From Actinoallomurus sp963850195 (GTDB lineage: Bacteria; Actinomycetota; Actinomycetes; Streptosporangiales; Streptosporangiaceae): a stretch of 64,000 nucleotides of DNA. The stretch covers positions 1-64,000 of the forward strand of contig CAWKKD010000003.1 of NCBI GenBank assembly GCA_963850195.1, read 5' to 3'. The translations under genes were made by a program, and so were the position numbers. The number at the start of each line of letters is the position of its first letter. The first letter of the stretch is position 1. Positions 16,583-25,559 of this stretch are shown here, one piece after another. Below the pieces are notes generated by a model that was given only the letters and a program-made list of their open reading frames with translations, was not told the origin of the DNA and did no database searches.

Positions 16583-18937
16583 ATGGTGACGTCCGGTCAT
16601 CCCCCCACAAAACGCAGGTTCCAGGCCCGAATGCTCACGTCCATGGCGGTCGCGGTCGCGTCCGCCGTGGTCTTCGCCGGAAGCGTCCTCGCGCTTCCGG
16701 GCTGGTCGTCGCGTGCCTCCGCCGCGACCGCCGCGGACTCGCCCTGGTCGTTCCCCGGCAAGGGCGCGACCGTGCCGTTCACCGAGATCGAGGCCGAGGA
16801 CGCCGGCACCAACGGCACCGTCATCGGCTCCGACCGGCTCTACACGCACCTGCCCTCGGAGGCGTCGGGCCGCCGGGCGGTCACCCTGAACGGGGCCGGC
16901 AAGTACGTGGAGTTCACGCTCACCAAGCCGGCCAACGCCATGTCGGTCCGCTACAGCGTGCCCGACGGCTCGAACGGCACCGGCCAGAGCACCCCGGTCG
17001 ACCTGCTGGTGAACGGCTCCAAGCTCAAGGACCTGACGTTCACCTCCAAGTACGCCTGGTACTACGGCGGCTACCCCTTCAGCAACAACCCCGGCGACGG
17101 CAACCCGCACCACTTCTACGACGAGACGCGGACCATGTTCGGCTCCACGCTCGCGCAGGGCACGAAGGTGCGGATCCAGGCCTCGGGCTCGCTCCCGGTC
17201 ACCGTCGACCTCGCGGACTTCGAGTCGGTCGGCTCACCGATCGCCCAGCCGTCCGGCTCGCTGTCGGTGGACGACTTCGGCGCCGCCAAGAACAGCTCGA
17301 CCGACTCCACCGCGGCGTTCCAGGCCGCGGTCGACGCCGGCATGGCGCAGGGCAAGGTCGTCTACATCCCGCAGGGCACCTACACCCTGTACGGGCACGT
17401 GATCGTGGACGGTGTCACCCTCGCCGGCGCCGGGCCCTGGTACAGCGTGCTCACCGGACGCGACCCGAACAACCGGAGCCGCGCGGCCGGCATCTACGGC
17501 AAGTACGTCTCCGACGGCGGCCCGAGCCAGCACGTCACGCTCAAGGACTTCGCCATCATCGGCGAGATCACCGAGCGGGTCGACGCCGACCAGGTCAACG
17601 CCCTCGGCGGCGCGATGAGCAACTCCGTCGTCGATGACCTGTGGCTGGAGCACACCAAGGTCGGGGCCTGGATGGACGGGCCGATGGACGACTTCACCAT
17701 CAAGAACAGCCGCATCCTCGACCAGACCGCGGACGGCGTGAACTTCCACATCGGCGTGACCAACTCGACGGTGACCAACACGTTCGTGCGCAACACCGGC
17801 GACGACGGCCTGGCGATGTGGCCCGAGAACAAGCCCAACGTGAACGACTCCTTCACCCACAACACCGTGGTGGCGCCGGTCCTGGCCAACAACATCGTGA
17901 CGTACGGCGGCAAGGACATCACCATCAGCGACAACGTCGCCTCCGACACCGTCACGAACGGCGGCGGCATCCACGTCGCCAACCGCTACCCGGGCGTCAA
18001 CTCCGGCAGCGGCACCGCGGTCACGGGCACCATCACGGTCGCGCGCAACGCGCTGCTGCGCGCGGGCAACTCCGACTACAACTGGCAGTTCGGCGTCGGC
18101 GCGATCTGGTTCGACGGCCTGAACGAGCCGGTCAACGCGACGATCAACGTCTCCGACACCGACATCATCGACAGCTCGTACGAGGCGATCCAGTTCATCG
18201 AAGGCAGTACCAAGACGGTGAACTTCAACAACGTCAACATCGCCGGCACCGGGACCTACATGATCCAGGCGCAGGCGGGCGGTGTCGCCTCGTTCACCGG
18301 TGTGAAGGCCTCCTACATCGGGGCGGGCGTCGACATCCACAACTGCGTCGGCACGGGGTTCGCGCCGACGTACGGCACCGGCAACTCCGGCTGGGACCTG
18401 AGCTCGACGACCTGCACCGGCCAGTGGCCGCCGCCCGTCTACACCTACCCGGGCGGCGGAGGCGGCGGCGGTACGCCGACGCCGACGCCCACGACCTGCA
18501 CGCCGGGTACCGGCAACATCGCCGAGAACAAGGGCGTGTCGGCGAGCGGCCACGCCCAGGACTACGTGGAGTCCCGCGCCGTCGACGGTGACGCCAACAG
18601 CTACTGGGAGAGCGTCAACAACGCGTTCCCGCAGACCATCACGGTCGACCTGTGCGGCGTCGACGCCACCACCGACGTCGGCAAGGTGACCCTGAAGCTG
18701 CCGCCCTCGTCGGCTTGGGGCACCCGCGACCAGACCCTGTCCGTGCTCGGCTCCGCCGACGGCTCGAGCTACACGACCCTGGCCGCCTCGAAGGCGTACA
18801 CCTTCAACCCGGCGAGCGGTAACACCGTCACCATCACGTTCCCGGCCAAGAATGAGCGCTACCTCCGCCTGAACATCACGGCGAACACGGGCTGGCCGGC
18901 CGGCCAGGTCTCCGAGTTCGAGGCGTACGCCTCCTGA
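16583..18937 (+). CDS. secreted GH87 alpha-1,3-glucanase (mycodextranase/mutanase) with two carbohydrate-binding modules
   Basis: The 784-residue exoenzyme probably hydrolyses alpha-1,3-glucan. A long signal peptide (RRFQARM, hydrophobic core, ARASA-like end near residue 48) is followed by a CBM35-like module (TEIEAEDAGTNGT, about 65-220). Next comes a right-handed beta-helix catalytic domain (about 225-610), a GGGGGGG-TPTPTPT linker and a C-terminal F5/8-type CBM32-like domain (about 640-784). Asp384, Asp407 and Asp408 have exactly the spacing (23, then adjacent) of the catalytic aspartates described for Paenibacillus Agl-FH1. ATG 16583 fits the AAGGG site best. A 17-bp hairpin follows, then lacI. 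Confidence 0.87.
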   Translation: MVTSGHPPTKRRFQARMLTSMAVAVASAVVFAGSVLALPGWSSRASAATAADSPWSFPGKGATVPFTEIEAEDAGTNGTVIGSDRLYTHLPSEASGRRAVTLNGAGKYVEFTLTKPANAMSVRYSVPDGSNGTGQSTPVDLLVNGSKLKDLTFTSKYAWYYGGYPFSNNPGDGNPHHFYDETRTMFGSTLAQGTKVRIQASGSLPVTVDLADFESVGSPIAQPSGSLSVDDFGAAKNSSTDSTAAFQAAVDAGMAQGKVVYIPQGTYTLYGHVIVDGVTLAGAGPWYSVLTGRDPNNRSRAAGIYGKYVSDGGPSQHVTLKDFAIIGEITERVDADQVNALGGAMSNSVVDDLWLEHTKVGAWMDGPMDDFTIKNSRILDQTADGVNFHIGVTNSTVTNTFVRNTGDDGLAMWPENKPNVNDSFTHNTVVAPVLANNIVTYGGKDITISDNVASDTVTNGGGIHVANRYPGVNSGSGTAVTGTITVARNALLRAGNSDYNWQFGVGAIWFDGLNEPVNATINVSDTDIIDSSYEAIQFIEGSTKTVNFNNVNIAGTGTYMIQAQAGGVASFTGVKASYIGAGVDIHNCVGTGFAPTYGTGNSGWDLSSTTCTGQWPPPVYTYPGGGGGGGTPTPTPTTCTPGTGNIAENKGVSASGHAQDYVESRAVDGDANSYWESVNNAFPQTITVDLCGVDATTDVGKVTLKLPPSSAWGTRDQTLSVLGSADGSSYTTLAASKAYTFNPASGNTVTITFPAKNERYLRLNITANTGWPAGQVSEFEAYAS

Positions 18938-18964
18938 TCCCGAGGTGAGCCGACCCCCGGAGCC

Positions 18965-19006
18965 GGGTGTCCGGAGGAGGAAGGACGCATCCTCCTCCGG
19001 ACACCC
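18965..19006 (+). terminator. strong terminator after the GH87 gene
   Basis: A 17-bp perfect stem (GGGTGTCCGGAGGAGGA / TCCTCCTCCGGACACCC) with an 8-nt loop separates the glucanase from lacI. Confidence 0.85.
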
Positions 19007-19064
19007 TCCCGGGTAACCGTTTTCGCGCCGCATGCCGAGATTTGCGGTGCTGGGACGCATTTAT

Positions 19065-19095
19065 GTAAGCGGCTTGCGTTACGTGGCCGTATGCT
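19065..19095 (+). promoter_or_regulatory. lacI promoter (leaderless type) with a possible autoregulatory operator
   Basis: TATGCT (19090-19095) ends 6 nt before the GTG of lacI, which has no ribosome site. This is the arrangement of a leaderless mRNA. GTAAGCGGCTTGC (19065-19077) is a near-palindrome placed over the expected -35 zone, a usual site for a LacI-family operator. Confidence 0.4.
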
Positions 19096-19101
19096 TGCGG
19101 C

Positions 19102-20145
19102 GTGACACGTCAACCAGGGGAAACGACGAAGACGCGCAGGCTCGCCGAGGTGGCCAAGAAGGTCGGGGTCAGCGAGGCCACCGTGAGCCGGGTCCTCAAC
19201 GGCAAGCCGGGTGTCTCCGACGCCACCCGCGCCGCCGTGCTGACCGCCCTTGACGTCCTCGGCTACGAGCGGCCGACGCAGCTCCGCGGTGAGCGCGCCC
19301 GTCTCGTCGGCCTGGTCCTGCCCGAGCTCGGCAACCCGATCTTCCCGGCGCTGGCCGAGGTGATCGGGGGAGCCCTCGCCCAGCAGGGCTTCACCCCGGT
19401 CCTGTGCACGCGGACCGCGGGCGGCCTGTCCGAGGCCGACTACATCGCGATGCTGATCGACCAGCAGGTCTCCGGCGTGGTCTTCGCGGGCGGCCACTAC
19501 GCCGAGGCGAACTCCCCCCACGAGCACTACTACCGGCTCCTCGACCTCGGGCTGCCGGTCGTGCTCGTCAACGCCGCGGTCGAGGACCTCGACTTCCCGC
19601 GGGTCTCCACCGACGACGCCGTGGCGGTCGACCAGGCCTTCGGGCACCTGCTGTCGCTCGGCCACGAACGCATCGGCCTGGTCCTCGGCCCCGAGGACCA
19701 CATGCCCTCGCGCCGCAAGCTCGCCGCGTTCCGTACGGCGGCGGACCGGGCCGGGCTGCGGCTCGAGCCGGGCGCCGTCGAGCACGCGCTGTTCTCCCTC
19801 GAGGGCGGGCAGGCCGTCACCAGCAGGCTCATCGCCGCCGGCTACACCGGCATCATCTGCGCCAGCGACCCGCAGGCGCTCGGCGCGATCCGCGCCGTAC
19901 GCCGGGCCGGCCTGTCGGTCCCCGCGGACGTGTCCGTCGTCGGCTTCGACGACTCGGCGTTCATCAACTGCACCCACCCGCCGCTGACCACGGTGCGCCA
20001 GCCGATCGAGTCCATGGGGCGCGCGGCCGTGACGATGCTGGTCAACCAGATCGACCGCGCCCCGGGGACGGCCGAGGAGCTCCTGTACGAGCCCGAGCTG
20101 GTGGTCCGCGGCTCCACCGCGCCCGCGCGGGTGGTCACGGCCTGA
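19102..20145 (+). CDS. LacI-family transcriptional regulator of the glucan locus
   Basis: This 347-residue repressor has an N-terminal LacI helix-turn-helix and hinge (RLAEVAKKVGVSEATVSRVLNGKPGVS, residues 13-39, hinge near 60). A periplasmic-binding-like sensor domain follows, typical in length, ending with SVVGFDDSAFINCTHPPLTTVRQP. These proteins repress carbohydrate genes until an oligosaccharide binds. It sits between the secreted GH87 enzyme and the importer operon, so the ligand is probably an alpha-glucan fragment such as a nigero-oligosaccharide. No ribosome site precedes the GTG and a -10 box lies 6 nt upstream, so a leaderless transcript is likely. Confidence 0.93.
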   Translation: MTRQPGETTKTRRLAEVAKKVGVSEATVSRVLNGKPGVSDATRAAVLTALDVLGYERPTQLRGERARLVGLVLPELGNPIFPALAEVIGGALAQQGFTPVLCTRTAGGLSEADYIAMLIDQQVSGVVFAGGHYAEANSPHEHYYRLLDLGLPVVLVNAAVEDLDFPRVSTDDAVAVDQAFGHLLSLGHERIGLVLGPEDHMPSRRKLAAFRTAADRAGLRLEPGAVEHALFSLEGGQAVTSRLIAAGYTGIICASDPQALGAIRAVRRAGLSVPADVSVVGFDDSAFINCTHPPLTTVRQPIESMGRAAVTMLVNQIDRAPGTAEELLYEPELVVRGSTAPARVVTA

Positions 20146-20473
20146 TCCGGCGCGAGCGCCACTCGCGGCGGCACAAGAAGGCGATAGACCGGCGCACGCG
20201 CCGAGCGTCATCATCACGATCTTGTCACGGTGGAGGCCCGCCGGGGCGGCCTCGTCATGCCCGCACGCCGCCGGGCGCCCCCGCCGTACAGCAGGTCAAC
20301 GCGGCGCGTGCCTCCGGCATGCCCCGAAAGTGATCTTCTATCGGCACTCTGTCTATTTTTTTCATTGATATGCCTGAGTATTGCTCTGTGATGCTCATCT
20401 CTGTATGTTCCTGGCAGCGGACGTCCGGGCCGGATGGTCGTCGTGACGCCCACTCCAGGAGGGAAGTCCAGCG
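20146..20473. promoter_or_regulatory. control region of the sugar-importer operon
   Basis: 328 bp without a gene. The right half is AT-rich for this genome (GTCTATTTTTTTCATTGATATGCC, about 20350-20373) and likely holds the operon promoter. I did not find a clear copy of the GCAAGC-type motif seen upstream of the GH87 and lacI genes. GGAGGGAAG at 20459-20467 is the ribosome site of the binding-protein gene. Confidence 0.45.
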
Positions 20474-21850
20474 ATGAAAAGACGTCATCTCGCGGCTCTG
20501 CTCGTCGGAACCATCACGTTGACCGGCGCGGCCGCCTGCGGGAGCGGCGGCGACACCAAGGGCGGCACCAATGAGTCCGCCATCGGACCGCTCGACCCGA
20601 ACACCAAGGTGTCGATCACGGTCGGCTGCCAGCCGCCGAAGACCTCGAAGGCGCTGCGCACGGAGTGGAACAACGACGTGACGGCGTTCCAGACGCTGCA
20701 CCCGAACATCACGATCGTCAGCAAGGACGCGTTCCCGTGTGAGGACCCGAAGACGTTCACGGCCAAGCTCGCCGGCGGCCAGATGGAGAACCTCTACTAC
20801 GTCTACCTGACGGACGCCAAGAACATCATCGCCGAAGGCCAGGCCGCCGACATCACCAAGTACGTCTCCGGCCTGAAGAACTACGGCAGCCTGCAGCCGC
20901 AGCTCCTGAACGTCTTCAAGGGCGGCGGCAGGCTGTACGGCCTGCCCAAGACCAACTACTCGATGGGCCTGCTCTACAGCCGTACGCTCTTCGCGCGGGC
21001 CGGGCTCGACCCGAACCGCCCGCCGGCGACCTGGGACGAGGTGCGCGCCGACGCCAAGGCGATCGCCGCGCTCGGCAACGGCATCGTCGGCTACGCCGAC
21101 TACAGCGCGAACAACCAGGGCGGCTGGCACTTCACCACCGAGCTGTACTCCCAGGGCGGTGACATGGTGACGCCGGACGGCAAGAAGGCGGCGTTCAACG
21201 GCCCCCAGGGCCGCGCCGTGCTGCAGAACCTCCAGCAGATGCGCTGGACCGACGACAGCATGGGCAGCAAGCAGCTCCTGCAGATCTCCGACGTCCAGCC
21301 GATGATGGCCTCGGGCAGGCTCGGCATGTACCTGTCCGCACCGGACAACATCCCGACGATCGTCGACCAGTTCCAGGGCAGGTACGCCGACTACGGCCTG
21401 GCCCCGATGCCGGGCGCGCAGGGCACCCTGATCGGCGGCGACGGGTACATGTTCAACCCCAAGTCCAGCCCCGACCAGATCAAGGCCGGGATCCTCTGGC
21501 TGGAGTTCGAGAACCTCACCCCCGGCAAGGGCCAGTTCGACTGGGCGCAGAAGAAGACCGACAAGCAGCCGGTCGGCCTGCCGCAGCCCAACATCTTCAC
21601 CGGGGCGCCCGCCGCCGAGGAGCTCAAGGTCAGGACCGCGAACTCCAACATGCCGGTCGGCAACTACCAGGCCTTCGCCCAGGGCGACCCGAAGCTGAAG
21701 TACCGGCTCGAGCCGCCACAGGCCCAGCAGATCTACGCGGTCATCGACAACGTGGTGTCGGCGGTGCTCACCAACCGGAACGCCGACATCGACGCCCTGC
21801 TCTCCCAGGCCGCGACCAAGGCCGACAGCATCCTCGCCAACGCCGGATGA
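20474..21850 (+). CDS. ABC sugar transporter, substrate-binding lipoprotein
   Basis: The 458-residue protein has a lipoprotein signal (LLVGTITLTGAAAC, lipidated Cys near residue 18), a Gly-rich spacer and then a cluster B/MalE-type fold. It binds an oligosaccharide outside the membrane and delivers it to the two permeases encoded directly downstream. Typical elements are NITIVSKDAFPCEDPKTFTAKLAGGQ and DGYMFNPKSSPDQIKAG. A perfect GGAGGGAAG ribosome site fixes the start. It begins an operon of four genes with gaps of 57, 2 and 70 bp. From context the cargo is an alpha-glucooligosaccharide released by the GH87 enzyme. Confidence 0.93.
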   Translation: MKRRHLAALLVGTITLTGAAACGSGGDTKGGTNESAIGPLDPNTKVSITVGCQPPKTSKALRTEWNNDVTAFQTLHPNITIVSKDAFPCEDPKTFTAKLAGGQMENLYYVYLTDAKNIIAEGQAADITKYVSGLKNYGSLQPQLLNVFKGGGRLYGLPKTNYSMGLLYSRTLFARAGLDPNRPPATWDEVRADAKAIAALGNGIVGYADYSANNQGGWHFTTELYSQGGDMVTPDGKKAAFNGPQGRAVLQNLQQMRWTDDSMGSKQLLQISDVQPMMASGRLGMYLSAPDNIPTIVDQFQGRYADYGLAPMPGAQGTLIGGDGYMFNPKSSPDQIKAGILWLEFENLTPGKGQFDWAQKKTDKQPVGLPQPNIFTGAPAAEELKVRTANSNMPVGNYQAFAQGDPKLKYRLEPPQAQQIYAVIDNVVSAVLTNRNADIDALLSQAATKADSILANAG

Positions 21851-21907
21851 CATCGGACCGGGGCCGGTCGCACCGGCCGGCCCCGGCCATGGACGAGGAC
21901 GGAGACG

Positions 21908-22843
21908 ATGGACATCTCGCTCTCGCGACGGGCCCGGCCCGCCACCCGGCGTGGTCGCGACGTTCGGCGCAACCTCTCGGCGTACGGGTTCCTGTGCGCC
22001 GCGCTGGTGTGCTTCGCGGTGTTCTCCTGGTATCCGATCGTGCGCGAGGTCATCCTCAGTTTCCAGAAGACCAACTTCGTCGGGCAGACGAAGTGGGTGG
22101 GCCTGAAGAACTTCCACCGGATCATGGCCGACCCGTCCTTCTCCGCCGCCTGGAAGAACACCGCGGTCTTCACGCTGCTGGCGCTCGTCTGCGGGTACGC
22201 GGTGCCGTTCGCGACGGCCCTCGTACTGAACGAGCTGCGCCACGCGCGCGGCTACCTGAGGTTCGTGGTGTACCTGCCGGTCATGCTGCCGCCGGCGGTG
22301 TCGGTCCTGCTGTTCAAGTGGTTCTACAACCCGGGTCCGGGCCTGTTCAACGAGATCCTGAGGTTCGTCCATCTGCCGGCGCTGGCCTGGCTGGACTCCA
22401 AGAGCACCGCGCTGATCTCGCTGGTCATCGTCGCGACCTGGACGAACATGGGCAGCGGCACCCTCATCTACCTGGCCGCGCTCCAGACCGTACCCGCGGA
22501 GCTGTACGAGGCCGCGGAGCTGGACGGCGCGGGGCTCTTCCGCCGGATCCGGCACATCACGATCCCGCAGACGAAGCTGATCCTGCTGGTCATGCTCCTG
22601 CTGCAGATCATCGCGACCATGCAGGTCTTCATCGAGCCGTACCTGCTCACCGGCGGCGGGCCGGAGAACTCCACGGTCAGCGTCGTCTACCTCATGTACC
22701 AGTACGCCTTCAACTTCAACAACTACGGCAGCGGCGGGGCGCTCGGGTTCATGTTGATGCTCGTCCTGATCGTCTTCTCCGCGGTCTACCTGCGCCTCTC
22801 ACGGGACGACGGGGACGGCCGGCGTGTACGGATCGGAGGTTAG
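21908..22843 (+). CDS. ABC sugar transporter permease, MalF type
   Basis: This 311-residue membrane protein has six predicted transmembrane helices. Its cytoplasmic EAA loop (EAAELDGAGLFRRIRHITIPQTK) binds the ATPase. It forms the translocation pore with the MalG-type permease that starts 2 bp after its stop. GGACGGAGACG precedes the ATG. The operon holds no ATP-binding subunit. In actinomycetes a shared ATPase (MsiK) commonly serves such importers, and that is the likely partner here. Confidence 0.94.
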   Translation: MDISLSRRARPATRRGRDVRRNLSAYGFLCAALVCFAVFSWYPIVREVILSFQKTNFVGQTKWVGLKNFHRIMADPSFSAAWKNTAVFTLLALVCGYAVPFATALVLNELRHARGYLRFVVYLPVMLPPAVSVLLFKWFYNPGPGLFNEILRFVHLPALAWLDSKSTALISLVIVATWTNMGSGTLIYLAALQTVPAELYEAAELDGAGLFRRIRHITIPQTKLILLVMLLLQIIATMQVFIEPYLLTGGGPENSTVSVVYLMYQYAFNFNNYGSGGALGFMLMLVLIVFSAVYLRLSRDDGDGRRVRIGG

Positions 22844-22845
22844 GA

Positions 22846-23769
22846 GTGTCGAACGTCCTGGAGCGCCCGGCCCGGGTGTCGCGGCTGCGGCGCCCGGCGC
22901 AGCGGACACTGGTCTCGCCGCACGCGCTGCGGAGCCGTCGGGGCCGATTCGTCTACTGGTCGGTGCTGACGTTCACCGTCGTCGTCTTCACGCTGGTCTT
23001 CGTCTTCCCGCTGTACTGGATGGTCTCCGGGGCGATGAAGTCCTCCGATGAGCTGGTACGCCTGCCGCCGACGCTGTTCCCCGAGCACCCGCACCCGGAG
23101 GTGTACGGCAAGGCCTGGCACGAGATGGACCTAGGCCGGTACATGCTCAACACGCTCCTGTACGCGTTCGGGGCCTGGCTGCTCCAGCTCGCGGTCGACG
23201 TCTCGGCGGCGTTCGCGCTGTCCAAGCTGCGGCCCCTCTTCGGGAGGCTCGTCCTCGCCGGGATGCTGCTCACCCTGATGATCCCGCCGACGGTGCTGCT
23301 GCTGCCGGCGTACCTGACCGTGCGGGACCTGCCGATCCTGCACCTGAACCTCCTGAACACCCCGTGGGCGATCTGGCTGCCGGCCGCCGCCAACGGGTTC
23401 AACATCTTCCTGCTCAAGCGATTCTTCGACTCCATACCGGGGGAGCTGCTCGAGGCCGCCGCCATCGACGGCGCCTCGCCGCTGCGCATCCTGTGGTCGA
23501 TCGTCCTGCCGGTGTCCCGGCCGATCCTCGGCGTGGTGTCGATCTTCGCGGTGGTCAACGTCTGGAAGGACTTCGTCTGGCCCCTGCTGGTCATGCCCGA
23601 CACCAACCGGATGCCGGTGAGCGTGGCCATCACCCAGCTCTCCCAGCAGATGCCGCAGAACGTGCTGATCGCCGCACTGGTGATCGCGAGCGTTCCGGCG
23701 GTCGCGATCTTCTTCATCTTCCAGCGCAACATCATGGCCGGTCTCACCGCGGGCGGCCTCAAGGGCTGA
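22846..23769 (+). CDS. ABC sugar transporter permease, MalG type
   Basis: This 307-residue, six-helix permease has the EAA loop EAAAIDGASPLRILWSIVLPVSRP and the usual MalG N-terminal helix VFTLVFVFPLYWMVSGAMK. The GTG at 22846 was chosen because CGGAGGTTAGGA lies directly before it; it starts 2 bp after malF, implying coupled translation. A longer open frame in phase runs back through the malF gene but is only a shadow there. It works with the MalF-type protein and the lipoprotein upstream. Confidence 0.94.
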   Translation: MSNVLERPARVSRLRRPAQRTLVSPHALRSRRGRFVYWSVLTFTVVVFTLVFVFPLYWMVSGAMKSSDELVRLPPTLFPEHPHPEVYGKAWHEMDLGRYMLNTLLYAFGAWLLQLAVDVSAAFALSKLRPLFGRLVLAGMLLTLMIPPTVLLLPAYLTVRDLPILHLNLLNTPWAIWLPAAANGFNIFLLKRFFDSIPGELLEAAAIDGASPLRILWSIVLPVSRPILGVVSIFAVVNVWKDFVWPLLVMPDTNRMPVSVAITQLSQQMPQNVLIAALVIASVPAVAIFFIFQRNIMAGLTAGGLKG

Positions 23770-23839
23770 CCCGCTCACCGGCTCGAGTGCGTCCCTCGAT
23801 CGCCGGCCCACCTCTCGCCTTCGAAGGAGAAAGCCCAGC

Positions 23840-25387
23840 ATGCGTGAAACGTGGTGGCGGGGAGCCGCGATCTACCAGGTCTACCTGCGAAGCTTCGCCG
23901 ACGGTAACGGCGACGGCCTCGGTGACCTGGCGGGGCTGCGCGGCCGTCTGGCGTATCTGTCGGCCCTCGGGATCAACGCCGTCTGGCTCAACCCCTGGTA
24001 CCCCTCGCCGATGTCGGACGGCGGGTACGACGTCGCGGACTACCGCAACATCGAGCCCGTCTTCGGCACGCTCGCCGAGGCCGAGAAGCTGATCCAGGAG
24101 GCCCACGAGCTCGACATCAAGATCATCATCGACGTGGTGCCGAACCACTGCTCGGACCGGCACGCGTGGTTCCTCGAGGCCCTGTCCGCCGGGCCGGGCT
24201 CGGAGGCACGGTCGCGGTTCTGGTTCCGGCCGGGCGTCGGCGACGGGCCGCCGAACGACTGGCAGTCCATCTTCGGCGGACCGGCCTGGACGCAGGTGCC
24301 CGACGGCGAGTGGTACCTGCACCTGTTCGCGCCCGAACAGCCGGACTTCAACTGGAACAGCCCCGACGTACGCGAGGAGTTCCTCGACGTCCTGCGCTTC
24401 TGGTTCGACCGCGGCGTCGACGGCATCCGCATCGACTCCGCCGCCGTCCTCATCAAGGACCCGGACGCCGAACCCGACGGCGACGACCCGTACACCGACC
24501 GCGACGGCGTCCACGAGATCTACCGTTCGTGGCGCCAGGTCGCCGACGGCTACCCCGAACGCGTCCTCATCGGCGAGGTGTGGCTGCCCGACCAGGACCG
24601 CTTCGCCCGCTACCTGCGGCCCGACGAGCTGCACACGGCGTTCAACTTCGATTTCCTGGCCTGCCCCTGGGAGGCCGCCGAACTGCGCAGAGTCATCGAC
24701 GCGACGCTCGCCACCCACGTACCGATCGGCGCGCCGCCGACCTGGGTGCTGTCCAACCACGACGTGACCCGTCCCATCACCCGCTACGGCCGGGCCGACA
24801 CGTCCTTCGCCCACGAGGACCGCAAGCACGGCACGCCGTCCGACCCGGCTCTCGGCCTGCGCCGCGCGCGTGCCGCCGCGCTGCTCGCGATGGCCCTGCC
24901 CGGCGGCGTGTACGTCTACCAGGGGGAGGAACTCGGCCTGCCGGAGGTCGAGGACATCCCCGACGGCCTGCTCCAGGACCCGATCTGGGCCCGCTCGGGC
25001 AACACCGACCGAGGCCGCGACGGCTGCCGCGTACCGCTCCCGTGGTCCGGCGACGCCCCGCCGTACGGGTACGGCGGCGAGCCGTGGCTGCCCCAGCCGC
25101 CCGACTGGAGCCCCCTCACCGTGGAGCGGCAGGAGGCCGATCCGTCCTCGATGCTCGCGCTGTACCGCTCGGCCCTGCGCCTGCGCGCCTCGCTGCTCGG
25201 CGACGGCACCCTCTCCTGGATCTGGACGGGCTCCGACGTCCTGGCCTTCCGCCGCGACTCCGGCCTCACGTGCGTGGTCAACCTCGGCGAGACGCCGATC
25301 ACCCTCCCGCCGGGAACGGTCCAGCTCGCCAGCGGCCCGCTGGACGACGGCCTGCTCCCGACGGACACCGCCGTCTGGCTGACCTGA
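23840..25387 (+). CDS. GH13 alpha-glucosidase (cytosolic oligo-glucosidase)
   Basis: The 515-residue enzyme of the alpha-amylase clan lacks a signal peptide. All four GH13 regions are visible: DVVPNH (98-103), GIRIDSA with nucleophile Asp199, GEVW with acid/base Glu246, and SNHD with stabiliser Asp308. The (beta/alpha)8 barrel has a B domain, and a short C-terminal beta-domain completes the protein. It would cleave glucose from imported oligosaccharides, closing the pathway started by the GH87 exoenzyme. GAAGGAGAAAG gives the ribosome site. It is the last gene of the importer operon, and two hairpins follow it. Linkage preference (alpha-1,3 or alpha-1,4) cannot be read directly. Confidence 0.93.
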   Translation: MRETWWRGAAIYQVYLRSFADGNGDGLGDLAGLRGRLAYLSALGINAVWLNPWYPSPMSDGGYDVADYRNIEPVFGTLAEAEKLIQEAHELDIKIIIDVVPNHCSDRHAWFLEALSAGPGSEARSRFWFRPGVGDGPPNDWQSIFGGPAWTQVPDGEWYLHLFAPEQPDFNWNSPDVREEFLDVLRFWFDRGVDGIRIDSAAVLIKDPDAEPDGDDPYTDRDGVHEIYRSWRQVADGYPERVLIGEVWLPDQDRFARYLRPDELHTAFNFDFLACPWEAAELRRVIDATLATHVPIGAPPTWVLSNHDVTRPITRYGRADTSFAHEDRKHGTPSDPALGLRRARAAALLAMALPGGVYVYQGEELGLPEVEDIPDGLLQDPIWARSGNTDRGRDGCRVPLPWSGDAPPYGYGGEPWLPQPPDWSPLTVERQEADPSSMLALYRSALRLRASLLGDGTLSWIWTGSDVLAFRRDSGLTCVVNLGETPITLPPGTVQLASGPLDDGLLPTDTAVWLT

Positions 25388-25391
25388 GAAC

Positions 25392-25467
25392 TTCGCCGGC
25401 CGCCGGATAGCGGGGCGGCGGCCGGCGAACACCCATCGGGGCGGACCCTCTTCGGAGCGTCCGCCCC
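25392..25467 (+). terminator. tandem terminator hairpins after the glucan operon
   Basis: Two hairpins follow each other: TTCGCCGGCCGCC / GGCGGCCGGCGAA (25392-25429) and GGGGCGGAC / GTCCGCCCC (25438-25467). They isolate the operon from the Rrf2 gene. Confidence 0.75.
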
Positions 25468-25546
25468 GGTGCCTTCCCGGCGCGTTCCGGGCCGCTGGAC
25501 CAACATCATCGCAGGTCAGAGGGTTTTCGCATCGAACCTGGACGTG

Positions 25547-25552
25547 TAGCAT
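25547..25552 (+). promoter_or_regulatory. -10 box of a leaderless rrf2 transcript
   Basis: TAGCAT ends 7 nt before the ATG of the Rrf2 gene and there is no ribosome site. The transcript probably begins at the start codon. The -35 element is weak. Confidence 0.4.
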
Positions 25553-25559
25553 CCGGGTT

